Shown one piece after another: positions 27,835 through 36,425 of a stretch of DNA of 64,000 nt. The stretch spans positions 27,012-91,011 of the forward strand of contig CALVFO010000010.1 of assembly GCA_944326855.1 (NCBI GenBank), in the 5' to 3' direction. The notes below the pieces were generated by a model. It was not told where the DNA came from. It ran no database searches and was given only the letters and a program-made list of their open reading frames with translations. This DNA is from an uncultured Alistipes sp. (GTDB lineage Bacteria; Bacteroidota; Bacteroidia; Bacteroidales; Rikenellaceae). Numbering within the stretch: the stretch's first letter is position 1; every line of letters starts with the position of its first letter. The position numbers and the translations under genes were made by a program.

Positions 27835-28932
27835 TCAGACGTTGAACAGGAAGTGCATGATGTCACCGTCCTGCACGACGTATTCCTTGCCTTCGATGGC
27901 GATCTTGCCGGCTTCACGGCAGGCTTTTTCCGAGCCCAGGGCGACGTAGTCGTCGTATTTGATCACCTCGGCCCGGATAAATCCCCGTTCGAAGTCGGTG
28001 TGGATGATGCCGGCGGCCTGAGGCGCCTTGATCCCCTTTTTGTAGGTCCAGGCCCGGGTTTCGTCGGGGCCGGTGGTGAAGTAGGTTTCCAGTTCCAGCA
28101 GATCGTAAGCCGAACGGATCAGCCGACTGACACCCGATTCATGCAAACCTGCCTCTTCGAGGAACATCTGGCGTTCTTCGTAGGTTTCCAGTTCGGCAAT
28201 GTCGGCTTCCAGAGCGGCCGCTACGATCAATAACTGGGCGTTTTCATGCGCAATAGCTTGACGGACAGCCTCTACGTGGGCGTTCCCGGTGGTGGCGCTG
28301 GCTTCATCCACGTTGCAGACATACAGAACCGGTTTGTTGGTGAGCAGTTGCAGCTCGCGGGCCAGTTTCAGGTCTTCTTTGTCCACTTCCACGGTACGGG
28401 CGCTGAGCCCCTGTTCGAGTGCCGTTTTGTAGCGAAGAAGCAGTTCGTAAAGTCGTTTGGCGGTCTTGTCACCCGTAACGGCCTGTTTTTGCACCTTGTT
28501 GATGCGGCTTTCGACCGTTTCGAGGTCTTTGAGCTGCAGTTCGGTGTCGATGATTTCCTTGTCGCGTACCGGATTCACCGTACCGTCCACGTGGGTGATG
28601 TTGTCGTTTTCGAAGCAACGCAATACATGGATAATGGCATCCGTTTCTCGAATGTTGCCTAAAAACTTATTGCCGAGACCTTCCCCTTTGGAGGCGCCTT
28701 TGACCAGACCGGCGATGTCGACAATTTCGATCGTCGTGGGAATCAACTTTTTGGGGTTGTCGATCTCGGCCAACTTGATCAGCCGATCGTCGGGAACGGT
28801 GATGACCCCTACGTTGGGTTCTATGGTGCAGAAAGGAAAATTCGCCGCCTGAGCCCGTGCATTCGACAGGCAGTTGAACAAGGTCGATTTACCGACGTTG
28901 GGCAGGCCGACGATTCCGCATTGAAGTGCCAT
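27835..28932 (-). CDS. ychF: Ribosome-binding GTPase/ATPase YchF
   Basis: A 365-residue Obg-family nucleotide-binding protein that hydrolyses ATP and binds the ribosome, linked to stress responses. The P-loop is GLPNVGKST (residues 8-16), switch II is DIAGLVKGASKGEGLGNKF, and a coiled-coil insert is followed by the C-terminal TGS domain (FFTTGPDETRAWTYKKG ... GDIMHFLFNV), the family's usual ending. Length is exact for the family. A -7 box lies about 28 bases upstream of the ATG. Confidence 0.97.
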   Translation of the reverse strand: MALQCGIVGLPNVGKSTLFNCLSNARAQAANFPFCTIEPNVGVITVPDDRLIKLAEIDNPKKLIPTTIEIVDIAGLVKGASKGEGLGNKFLGNIRETDAIIHVLRCFENDNITHVDGTVNPVRDKEIIDTELQLKDLETVESRINKVQKQAVTGDKTAKRLYELLLRYKTALEQGLSARTVEVDKEDLKLARELQLLTNKPVLYVCNVDEASATTGNAHVEAVRQAIAHENAQLLIVAAALEADIAELETYEERQMFLEEAGLHESGVSRLIRSAYDLLELETYFTTGPDETRAWTYKKGIKAPQAAGIIHTDFERGFIRAEVIKYDDYVALGSEKACREAGKIAIEGKEYVVQDGDIMHFLFNV

Positions 28933-28959
28933 ATTGGTGAGTGATTAATGTTGACGCCG

Positions 28960-28967
28960 CAAAGATA
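28960..28967 (-). promoter_or_regulatory. -7 element of ychF
   Basis: TATCTTTG on the minus strand, a full match to TAnnTTTG; no clear TTG at the -33 position. The expected start point is about 20 bases before the ychF ATG. Confidence 0.55.
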
Positions 28968-29029
28968 ACGATTTATTGACAGAATGAGTGATTTCCCGGC
29001 GGTAAAACATCTCCTGCCAGGAGACCTCC

Positions 29030-29060
29030 TTGCGGGGATATATTCTTTTGCGTATCTTTG
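29030..29060 (+). promoter_or_regulatory. Promoter of lipoprotein/DUF5723 pair
   Basis: TTG (29030-29032), 20 bases, then TATCTTTG (29053-29060). Its start point near 29067 places transcription downstream of the longer possible start of the next gene, which fixes that gene's start at 29104. Confidence 0.75.
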
Positions 29061-29103
29061 CCCTGCCTGCTTTTGGGCGTATCCCAACAAAATTTTCATA
29101 CGA

Positions 29104-30840
29104 ATGTTTCCCCTTTTTTCGCATGATGGCTGGAGACGTGCGGGCATGTTTGCTTGCTGTCTGGCTTTGATTTCCTGTGTCGATTCGGATTACGATTTAC
29201 GGGATGAGATCGATATGAGTGTCGGCATCGGGGGAGATTATCTGGCTCTTCCACTCGGAAATACCGAGTTGATTTCTCTGAAAAAGATTATCAAAACAGA
29301 AAACTCCGATTTACTTCAGACGGATGCTTCGGGAAATTATCGGCTGTTGCAACAGGATGACATCTCGGTGGAGAGCGCTCCGCTCGAGCCGGTGACGCTG
29401 CACGTGAATCCACATCGGTTCGATCCCATGCGGTTGGATTTCGACCGGGAAACGGGTCCTCTTCCGGAGCTTCCTTCCGGTACCGTTCCCGCGGTATGGA
29501 TCGAGGAGGAGTCCCTGGAACAGATCGATGCTTCGTTACCGACTCAGGTGAAAGCGCTTGAATGGATGCAGTTTCAGAATGAGGTCCATGCCGTGCTGCA
29601 GATCCGGGCGGACGGCTCGTCTTCGGCGGTACGTAAGTTGAAATTCGACGGATTGAAATTGATTTTCCCGGATTATGTTGCTTTGACCGAAACCGGAACG
29701 TCGGAAATCTCCCTTTATGACGAATTTGCCCTGGTCGACGGGTATGTGCGTCAATTCGGGATCGAACGTCTGGCATTCGAGCACAATCCGGTGACGGAGT
29801 CTCATCTTCGTTTGGAGGTGCCGGTACGTTTGGAAGGACAGATTGCCGCATCGGAAATGGCTCCGGGGGCGACGGAACCCGGTCAGGTCGTTTTGAATGC
29901 GGTGTTGACGCTCTCCGATATGCCTGTGGGTCTGATTCAGGGACAAGTCGATCCTCAGCTTGAAGAGACCTATCATCAGGTCGACCTGACGGATATACCG
30001 CAATTTCTGCAGGACGAGGATGTGGTGTTCGATATACAGCCGAGTTTGGCCGTGCAGGGTAAAAATACCTTGGGTATGGCGTTGAATATCGATTGGTTGG
30101 CCGTTCCCTTCCGGAATGGAGAACCGATTTCGGAAGGGACCAATGAGGTGGTCTTCTCGATGGATGCTTCGCCCGTGCCGGGAGAGGTGGCCGTCTCGCG
30201 TTTGTGGTTGTCCGCTACGGAAGAAGCCATGCCGGAAGGATATCGTTACGTAGAGGCTTTGCGTTTGCCGCATTTGTTGCGCAAGGTGCCGGACCGGATC
30301 GATTTTGCGTTTCGGGTATCGCCCGATATGTCACGACCTCAGCTTCTGGATTTGAGTTTGGAACGCTATCCGTTGGAGATGAGTTATGAACTGAATATTC
30401 CCTTGAGTTTCGGCCCTTCGCTTCAATTGCTGTATCGGGATACGATACGGGACCTGCAAAGCGATATCGGAGAGCTGTTGGATAAACTGACCAGCCTGGA
30501 GATCTCTTCCGAGGCGACCAGTACGATTCCTTTGGAGTTGCAGTGTCGGTTGATTCCGGTGAATGTTGATTTGTCTCCCTTGGAGGGTGTCGAAGTATCG
30601 ACGCCGGCCTCCATTCAGCCCGGAGGACGCCAGGGAGAGGCCGTACAGTCCCCGTTCGAGGTTACGATTCGGGAAACGGTGGCGGGCTCGTTGGCTGCTT
30701 TGGACGGCCTGATTCTGGAAGTGACGGGGAAAGGCAATGAATCCATTGCTCATGTACCCCTCAACGATGCTCAATATTTGCAGTTTACCATGCAGTGCAG
30801 AATCCCCGGCGGATTGCATCTGGATATGGACGATTTGTAA
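29104..30840 (+). CDS. Uncharacterised lipoprotein, partner of DUF5723 protein
   Basis: A 578-residue predicted lipoprotein of unknown function. The open frame reaches back to 28984, but the promoter lies inside that extension, so the ATG at 29104 is used. It gives the signal MFPLFSHDGWRRAGMFACCL then ALISC (C25), followed by the acidic VDSDYDLRDEID typical of outer-membrane lipoproteins in this phylum. The rest is beta-rich with repeated strand patterns (for example DFAFRVSPDMSRPQLLDLSL-like segments) and no enzyme motif. The next gene, 32 bases downstream, encodes a beta-barrel, so the two may form one outer-membrane complex; this is inference. Confidence 0.75.
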   Translation: MFPLFSHDGWRRAGMFACCLALISCVDSDYDLRDEIDMSVGIGGDYLALPLGNTELISLKKIIKTENSDLLQTDASGNYRLLQQDDISVESAPLEPVTLHVNPHRFDPMRLDFDRETGPLPELPSGTVPAVWIEEESLEQIDASLPTQVKALEWMQFQNEVHAVLQIRADGSSSAVRKLKFDGLKLIFPDYVALTETGTSEISLYDEFALVDGYVRQFGIERLAFEHNPVTESHLRLEVPVRLEGQIAASEMAPGATEPGQVVLNAVLTLSDMPVGLIQGQVDPQLEETYHQVDLTDIPQFLQDEDVVFDIQPSLAVQGKNTLGMALNIDWLAVPFRNGEPISEGTNEVVFSMDASPVPGEVAVSRLWLSATEEAMPEGYRYVEALRLPHLLRKVPDRIDFAFRVSPDMSRPQLLDLSLERYPLEMSYELNIPLSFGPSLQLLYRDTIRDLQSDIGELLDKLTSLEISSEATSTIPLELQCRLIPVNVDLSPLEGVEVSTPASIQPGGRQGEAVQSPFEVTIRETVAGSLAALDGLILEVTGKGNESIAHVPLNDAQYLQFTMQCRIPGGLHLDMDDL

Positions 30841-30872
30841 TTCACCCTTTGATCTTTAAGCCGAAAATACTT

Positions 30873-32294
30873 ATGAAACGTACGATATTATGGGGACTGT
30901 TTGTTCTGCTGTCGGCTTTTACGGCCGGGGCGCAAACGTTGCGATCGTCCTATTTTTTGAGCAGCATGCCCATGCGGCATAAACTGAATCCCGCTTTGGT
31001 CAGCGATCGGGGCTACATCAGCGTGCCCGGGGTGGGAAATGTCATGGCCGATGTGCATTCCAATATGAGTATAACTTCGTTTCTCTATCCGCAGAACGGA
31101 GGTTTGACTACCTTTATGAATCCGACCATTTCGGCTGCCGATTTTTTGGCAAGTATCTCCGGAGGGAATGCCCTGAAAGCCGATGTGGATGTGACCTTGC
31201 TTTCTACGGGATTTTATGGAAAGAAAGGCTTTACCACCATCGATATCAGCACTCGGTCGATGAGTGACGTCTATGCTCCGGGCGAGTTGTTCCGGTTCAT
31301 GAAGCTGGGCGTCGATCAGGCGGGAGGGAGCCATTATCGGATCGATAATCTGACGGTACAGAGCGATAATTACATCGAATTGGCCGTGGGACATGCTCAT
31401 CCCATCGGGGAGAGGCTGGTGATCGGAGCCAAACTCAAAGGATTGATCGGCGGAGCCAGTCTTCGGGCCCGGATCGACCGGATGGATGTTTCGCTGAGTG
31501 ACGAGCGCTGGCTGATCGATGCCAACGGCGTGCTGGATGCCTCGGCCAAGGGCGCTTCTTTCAAATACGATGAACAGGGACGAATCAATGGTCTCGATTG
31601 GCATTCGCCCGGACCGACAGGTTGGGGATTGGGCCTTGACTTGGGGATGGTATACCGTTTTGATGACCGTTGGTTGTTGTCGGCCGGGATAACCGATCTG
31701 GGCTTTATTCGCTGGAACCATAATCTGCGGGGCGAAACCCTGAACGAGCCTTTTCTATTCGAGGGTTTTCAGAATATTGCCGTAGGAAATGACAGCCAAT
31801 CCGAATCGATTCAGGATCAGTGGTATACTTTGCGCGAAGATCTGAAGGACCTGCTGAATTTCTATGAAGGCGAGGCTCCCCGGAGTCGAACCCGGATGCT
31901 GAAAACGACCCTTCATGTCGGCGGTGAATACGCGATTCTGGATCGGAAAATTTCGTTTGGGTTGCTGTCGACTACCCGCTTCGGGCTGACGCGCATTTGG
32001 ACCGAAGCGATGGGATCGGTCAATTTCCGACCGGCTCGTTGGTTCAATGTCGTGCTGACGGCTTCGGCCTCCAATTACGGAACTTCGTGGGGATGGTTGC
32101 TCAACTTTGCGCCCAAAGGAATCAATTTCTTTTTGGGAACCGACCATATGGTTACTCGTTTCACCCCGCAGTATATTCCGAAAGGAAGGGCTTCGGCCGT
32201 CTTCAATTTCGGGTTGAATGTGCCGATCGGAGTTCGGCATGACGCGCAGATGCGGCGGGATCCCTGGCGTCGGGGCGGCGTCTGGAAACCGTAA
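30873..32294 (+). CDS. DUF5723 outer-membrane beta-barrel protein
   Basis: A 473-residue exported protein: MKRTILWGLFVLLSAFTAGA then Q, a clear Sec signal starting at 30873 rather than 30795. The opening MRHKLNPALVSDRGYISVPG and NMSITSFLYPQNGGLTTFMN match DUF5723, a Bacteroidetes family of predicted PorP/FadL-like barrels. Alternating strands and glycine-aromatic turns run to the end (FNFGLNVPIGVRHDAQMRR). It follows the lipoprotein gene by 32 bases and is in the same operon. Function is unknown. Confidence 0.82.
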   Translation: MKRTILWGLFVLLSAFTAGAQTLRSSYFLSSMPMRHKLNPALVSDRGYISVPGVGNVMADVHSNMSITSFLYPQNGGLTTFMNPTISAADFLASISGGNALKADVDVTLLSTGFYGKKGFTTIDISTRSMSDVYAPGELFRFMKLGVDQAGGSHYRIDNLTVQSDNYIELAVGHAHPIGERLVIGAKLKGLIGGASLRARIDRMDVSLSDERWLIDANGVLDASAKGASFKYDEQGRINGLDWHSPGPTGWGLGLDLGMVYRFDDRWLLSAGITDLGFIRWNHNLRGETLNEPFLFEGFQNIAVGNDSQSESIQDQWYTLREDLKDLLNFYEGEAPRSRTRMLKTTLHVGGEYAILDRKISFGLLSTTRFGLTRIWTEAMGSVNFRPARWFNVVLTASASNYGTSWGWLLNFAPKGINFFLGTDHMVTRFTPQYIPKGRASAVFNFGLNVPIGVRHDAQMRRDPWRRGGVWKP

Positions 32295-32352
32295 AATGAT
32301 TATCTTTAAACCGACGTGACGTAGTGAAAGCGTCCGGTAAAATGAACGAGAT

Positions 32353-32733
32353 ATGGCCTCTTCTCGCAAACCTTTCAAAACGACCCTGTATAATTTCCGG
32401 TATGCCTTCCGGGGGGTGGGGATTCTTTTCCGCGATGAACGAAATGCGTGGATTCATTTGACGGCAGCCCTTATTGTGACGCTTCTGGGGGCTTTCCTGG
32501 GATTGTCCCGAACCGAATGGATGATCGTGGTGATGGTCATTGCGGTGGTCATTGCCGCCGAAGCGTTCAATTCGGCGCTGGAACGTTTGTGCGATCGAGT
32601 CTCCGCCGAGTACCATCCGCTGATCGGTCAGGCCAAGGATTTGGCGGCGGGAGCCGTGTTGATTACGGCCATAGGAGCAGCGCTGGTGGGTTTGATTCTG
32701 TTTGTTCCCAAAATTTATGCCTGCTTTTTATGA
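32353..32733 (+). CDS. dgkA: Diacylglycerol/undecaprenol kinase
   Basis: A 126-residue integral membrane kinase of the DagK_prokar family, phosphorylating diacylglycerol or undecaprenol. It shows three predicted membrane helices and the signature AAEAFNSALERLCDR...GQAKDLAAGAVL, with the conserved Glu and Asn that bind metal and ATP. In Bacteroidetes the lipid substrate is not certain. The stop overlaps the next gene's ATG as ATGA, so translation with the phosphatase-like gene is coupled. Confidence 0.92.
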   Translation: MASSRKPFKTTLYNFRYAFRGVGILFRDERNAWIHLTAALIVTLLGAFLGLSRTEWMIVVMVIAVVIAAEAFNSALERLCDRVSAEYHPLIGQAKDLAAGAVLITAIGAALVGLILFVPKIYACFL

Positions 32734-33272
32734 GAGCTCTTTGGATTGTATGCTGTTTGTGTCTGTTGTCCCAACTTTCGCAGGCTCAGTCTTATCATAA
32801 AGGCGTAAGAATTTCGGGGGATGTTTTGGCGGCCGGATTGCCGGTGGCGGCTTTGGTGACGACGCTGGTGGAAAAGGACTATCAGGGGACCAAACAGTTG
32901 GTCTTTTCCGGTGTTTCGGCGGCGGCCGTGACCTATCTTCTTAAAGCGACCGTTAAGAAGGAGCGTCCGGATGGCAGCAATTTTCATTCATTCCCTTCGG
33001 CGCATTCGGCGGCAGCGTTTGCCGGAGCCACTTTCCTGCAGCGGCGTTACGGGTGGAAATTCGGGGTTCCGGCTTATGTGCTTTCGACGTATGTGGCCTG
33101 GAGCCGGGTATACGCCAAAAAACACGATGTGTGGGACGTGACGGCCGGGGCAGCCATCGGTGCGGCTGCCAGTTTGATCTTTACGCGGCCTTTTGCGAAG
33201 AAACATCATCTGGTGCTCTCTCCGGTGATGATCGACGATAAGGCCGGTTTGTATGCCTCCTTTACTTTTTGA
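32730..33272 (+). CDS. PAP2-family phosphatase
   Basis: A 180-residue exported or membrane phosphatase. It begins MRALWIVCCLCLLSQLSQAQ, a signal sequence, and carries the three PAP2 motifs: KATVKKERPDG, FPSAHSAAAFAG (PSAH in place of PSGH) and SRVYAKKHDVWDVTAG. It would dephosphorylate a lipid phosphate such as undecaprenyl or phosphatidylglycerol phosphate on the outer face of the inner membrane. The upstream kinase gene overlaps by 4 bases: opposite steps in lipid-phosphate cycling are encoded together. Confidence 0.88.
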   Translation: MRALWIVCCLCLLSQLSQAQSYHKGVRISGDVLAAGLPVAALVTTLVEKDYQGTKQLVFSGVSAAAVTYLLKATVKKERPDGSNFHSFPSAHSAAAFAGATFLQRRYGWKFGVPAYVLSTYVAWSRVYAKKHDVWDVTAGAAIGAAASLIFTRPFAKKHHLVLSPVMIDDKAGLYASFTF

Positions 33273-33419
33273 GCCATGAAGGGTCCGGGACCGACGTGTG
33301 TGACCGATCGGGCCTTAATGTCTGTTGCTCAAACGATTGCTTATACGACGCTTCAAACGATGTGAGTGGGAAAGCAACCGCTTGGGGTGTGGACCTGAAT
33401 GCAGTGAATGGGGGTAGAC

Positions 33420-34871
33420 TCAATCCGCCAGTTCGGATACACCGGCTTCGAACCGGGTTCTTCGCAAACGCATGTACCAGTAAGCCAAAGCCCAGACTCC
33501 GATCGTCAATACGAGGGCAATACCGAATCCGGTGCTGAACGAAAAATGCAATCCTTCGGGCGCAATCAGAATATAGGTACAGATCACCAGTGTCATGAAT
33601 ATCGCCGGCAACAGGGCGATGATGCAGTTTTTACGGTGAATATACAGGTAAACTGCCACGGTCCACAGACAGATGGTGGCCAGGGTCTGGTTCAGCCAGG
33701 CGAAGTATTTCCAGACCACGTCGAATTGCATCAGGGTGATGGCGAATCCGGCAATGAACAGGGGAATACTGATATAGAGTCGTTTTTTGATCGAACGTTG
33801 TTCGAGGTGCAGAAAATCTGCGGCGATCAGACGTGCGCAACGAAAAGCCGAGTCTCCGCTGGTGATCGGCGCCACGACGACACCCAGCAAGGCCAGAATG
33901 GCTCCTACTCGTCCTAAGGTGGTATTGGTGATTTCGTTGACGGCCCAGGCCGCATTATTGCCCTGTTCCGCCATGATGGCATTGAGTTCCGGTGTGCCGC
34001 CCCAGAACGCCATGCCGATTGCGGCCCAGATCATGGCGATGATCGATTCGGCGATCATCGCACCGAAAAAGACGGGGCGTCCCTGGCGTTGGTTGGTCAC
34101 ACAACGGGCCATCAGCGGTGATTGAGTGGCATGAAAGCCGGATACCGCTCCGCAGGCGATGGTGATGAATAAGGTGGGGAAGATGGGGAAGAGTTCGGCG
34201 TCGGTTTTGAAGTTGCGCCAGTTTTCCGGACTCAGTTCCGGAATCGCATAGGGCCCGAAGAACAGAACTCCGAGGATGCCCAGTGCCATGATAAACAGAG
34301 CGGCTCCGAAAATGGGGTAGAATCGTCCGATGATTTTGTCGATGGGCAGCAGGGTAGCCAGGATGTAATAGATCAGGATAACCCATACCCACAGGTTTTG
34401 ACTCAGGGAGGTCATGGTATGAAGAATGCCGGCAGGTCCCACCAGAAACACGGCTCCGACCAGCACCATCAGAAACAGGGTGATACCCCGCATGATTTGT
34501 TTAACGGGCAGACCCAGGTAGTGTCCGACGATTTCCGGGAAACTCAGGCCCTGCATTTTCAGGGAAAGCATCCCCGAAGCGTAATCGTGCATGGCACCGA
34601 TAAAAATGCCTCCGAGCGTAATCCACAGGAATGCAACCGGGCCATACATGGCCCCCAGCAAGGCCCCGAAGATCGGACCCAGACCGGCGATGTTGAGCAG
34701 TTGGATCAGGAAGGTTTTCCACATCGGCATCGGCAGGTAGTCTACCCCGTCGTAATGGGTTTTACAAGGAGTTTCGCACGAGGGATCGGCCTCAAAGAGT
34801 CTTTCGAGGTATTTCCCATACGTGAAATAGGAACCTATCAATAAACCGAGACAAAGAATAAATGTAATCAT
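33420..34871 (-). CDS. cstA: Carbon starvation protein CstA family transporter
   Basis: A 483-residue polytopic inner-membrane protein of the CstA family, which imports peptides or pyruvate on carbon limitation. It opens YFTYGKYLERLFEAD and continues with the family block LLNIAGLGPIFGALLGAMYG and GGIFIGAMHDYASGMLSLK. Thirteen or so membrane helices are apparent. It is shorter than the E. coli protein but normal for Bacteroidetes. It stands alone, converging with the PAP2 gene. The substrate is not deducible from sequence. Confidence 0.9.
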   Translation of the reverse strand: MITFILCLGLLIGSYFTYGKYLERLFEADPSCETPCKTHYDGVDYLPMPMWKTFLIQLLNIAGLGPIFGALLGAMYGPVAFLWITLGGIFIGAMHDYASGMLSLKMQGLSFPEIVGHYLGLPVKQIMRGITLFLMVLVGAVFLVGPAGILHTMTSLSQNLWVWVILIYYILATLLPIDKIIGRFYPIFGAALFIMALGILGVLFFGPYAIPELSPENWRNFKTDAELFPIFPTLFITIACGAVSGFHATQSPLMARCVTNQRQGRPVFFGAMIAESIIAMIWAAIGMAFWGGTPELNAIMAEQGNNAAWAVNEITNTTLGRVGAILALLGVVVAPITSGDSAFRCARLIAADFLHLEQRSIKKRLYISIPLFIAGFAITLMQFDVVWKYFAWLNQTLATICLWTVAVYLYIHRKNCIIALLPAIFMTLVICTYILIAPEGLHFSFSTGFGIALVLTIGVWALAYWYMRLRRTRFEAGVSELAD

Positions 34872-35012
34872 GAGTCAAAATTTACCGCAAGAAAATTAGG
34901 GTAAATCTTTTGACCGCCGATTTTTCATTTCGGAAAATCTACGATACCCAAACTGTCCTGTTTTTTTCTCTTTGTCAGGCAGTTTGCTCGGGAAAAGGCG
35001 GGATCGGAACGG

Positions 35013-36356
35013 TTAGAAGAGTCCGATCAGGCTGAAAAATAGCAGCAGAATGACCACCGGAATCACGAAACGGATCAAGAAGCGGACGATCGGGAAGAGT
35101 TTCAGGCCGAATCGTTGTTGACTGGTAAGTTCGTTTTTGAATTTAGCGGGATCAAGTACCCAACCCGTAAAGATTACGATCAACAAACCACCCAACGGCA
35201 TCATGATGTTGGAAGACAGGGAGTCGAAAGCATCGAAAAGGTTGTGACCGAGGATTGTCAGATTGGAACCGGGCATCCGGGAGAGGGCGCACAGGGTCGA
35301 GGTGATGATGGTGGTGATGCCTACCAGAATGACGGCTTTGTGACGTCCCATTCGCATTTCTTCGGAGAAGTAGGCGGTGCTGACTTCGAACAAGGATATG
35401 GAGGAGGTGATGGCGGCCAGGAACAGCAGGGTGAAGAAGATGATCGAAATGAAGTATCCTCCGGTCATTTGGGCGAAGATGTTGGGCAGGGTCAGGAAGA
35501 CCAGTTCGGGTCCGGAGGTGGGGCTGATCCCGAATGAAAAGACGGCCGGGAAAATGGCCAGTCCCGAAAGAATGGCTACGGTGACGTCGGAGACGGCGAC
35601 CATGCCCGCCACCTTGAACATGTTTTCATTTTTCTTGATGTAGGAACCGTAGGTAATCATACATCCCATGCCGAGACTCATCGAAAAGAACGATTGTCCC
35701 AAGGCTTGCAGAATGGTGCTTCCGGTGACTTTGCTGAAGTCGGGTTTGAGCAGGAAGGTGATGCCTTCCCGGAAGGCCGGCAGGGTCATCGAATTGATGA
35801 CCAGCCCGATGAGCAATGCTACGAACAGCGGCATCAGGATTTTGCTGTATCGTTCGATTCCTTTTTCGATTCCCGACAGGACGATTACGGCCGTGGCGGC
35901 GATGAAAATGATGGCCCAGGTGATGGGTTTCCATCCGCTGTCGACGAAAGCTGAAAAATTGGCGCTGATTTCGGCTGGACTTTTCCCGGCAAAGTTGTTC
36001 AGCAGCGATTCCTTGATAAAGTCGAGGGCCCAGCCGGCAATGACGCTGTAAAAGGAGAGAATCACGAAAGAACAGATAATCCCCATGTATCCGACCCATT
36101 TCCATTGGGTGCCGGGAGCGAGTTTCTGAAAAGCCCGTTTGGAATTACGTTTGGTATTGCGTCCCAGGGTGAATTCCGAAAGCATGATGGGAATCGAAAT
36201 CAGCAGGCTGATCGAAATATAGATCAGAATGAAAGCTGCGCCTCCGTTTTCACCGGCTACATATGGAAAGCGCCAGATATTTCCCAGCCCGATGACTGAA
36301 CCACCTACAGCGGCCACGACACCGAACCGGCTGCTGAATGAACCTCTTTTTCCCAT
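35013..36356 (-). CDS. NSS-family sodium-dependent transporter
   Basis: A 447-residue LeuT-fold symporter (neurotransmitter:sodium symporter family), taking up amino acids or similar compounds with sodium. The first helix VVAAVGGSVIGLGNIWRFPY carries the conserved substrate and sodium-binding residues, followed by GENGGAAFILIY. Eleven to twelve helices are predicted, as in bacterial members lacking TM12. It stands alone between cstA and a divergent U32 gene. The substrate cannot be named. Confidence 0.92.
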   Translation of the reverse strand: MGKRGSFSSRFGVVAAVGGSVIGLGNIWRFPYVAGENGGAAFILIYISISLLISIPIMLSEFTLGRNTKRNSKRAFQKLAPGTQWKWVGYMGIICSFVILSFYSVIAGWALDFIKESLLNNFAGKSPAEISANFSAFVDSGWKPITWAIIFIAATAVIVLSGIEKGIERYSKILMPLFVALLIGLVINSMTLPAFREGITFLLKPDFSKVTGSTILQALGQSFFSMSLGMGCMITYGSYIKKNENMFKVAGMVAVSDVTVAILSGLAIFPAVFSFGISPTSGPELVFLTLPNIFAQMTGGYFISIIFFTLLFLAAITSSISLFEVSTAYFSEEMRMGRHKAVILVGITTIITSTLCALSRMPGSNLTILGHNLFDAFDSLSSNIMMPLGGLLIVIFTGWVLDPAKFKNELTSQQRFGLKLFPIVRFLIRFVIPVVILLLFFSLIGLF

Positions 36357-36425
36357 TATTTTTCAGTATCTTTACGGCTTGTTAAGTCGAGTTAGTGCCC
36401 GCAAGATACGCAATTTGTTAAAAAA

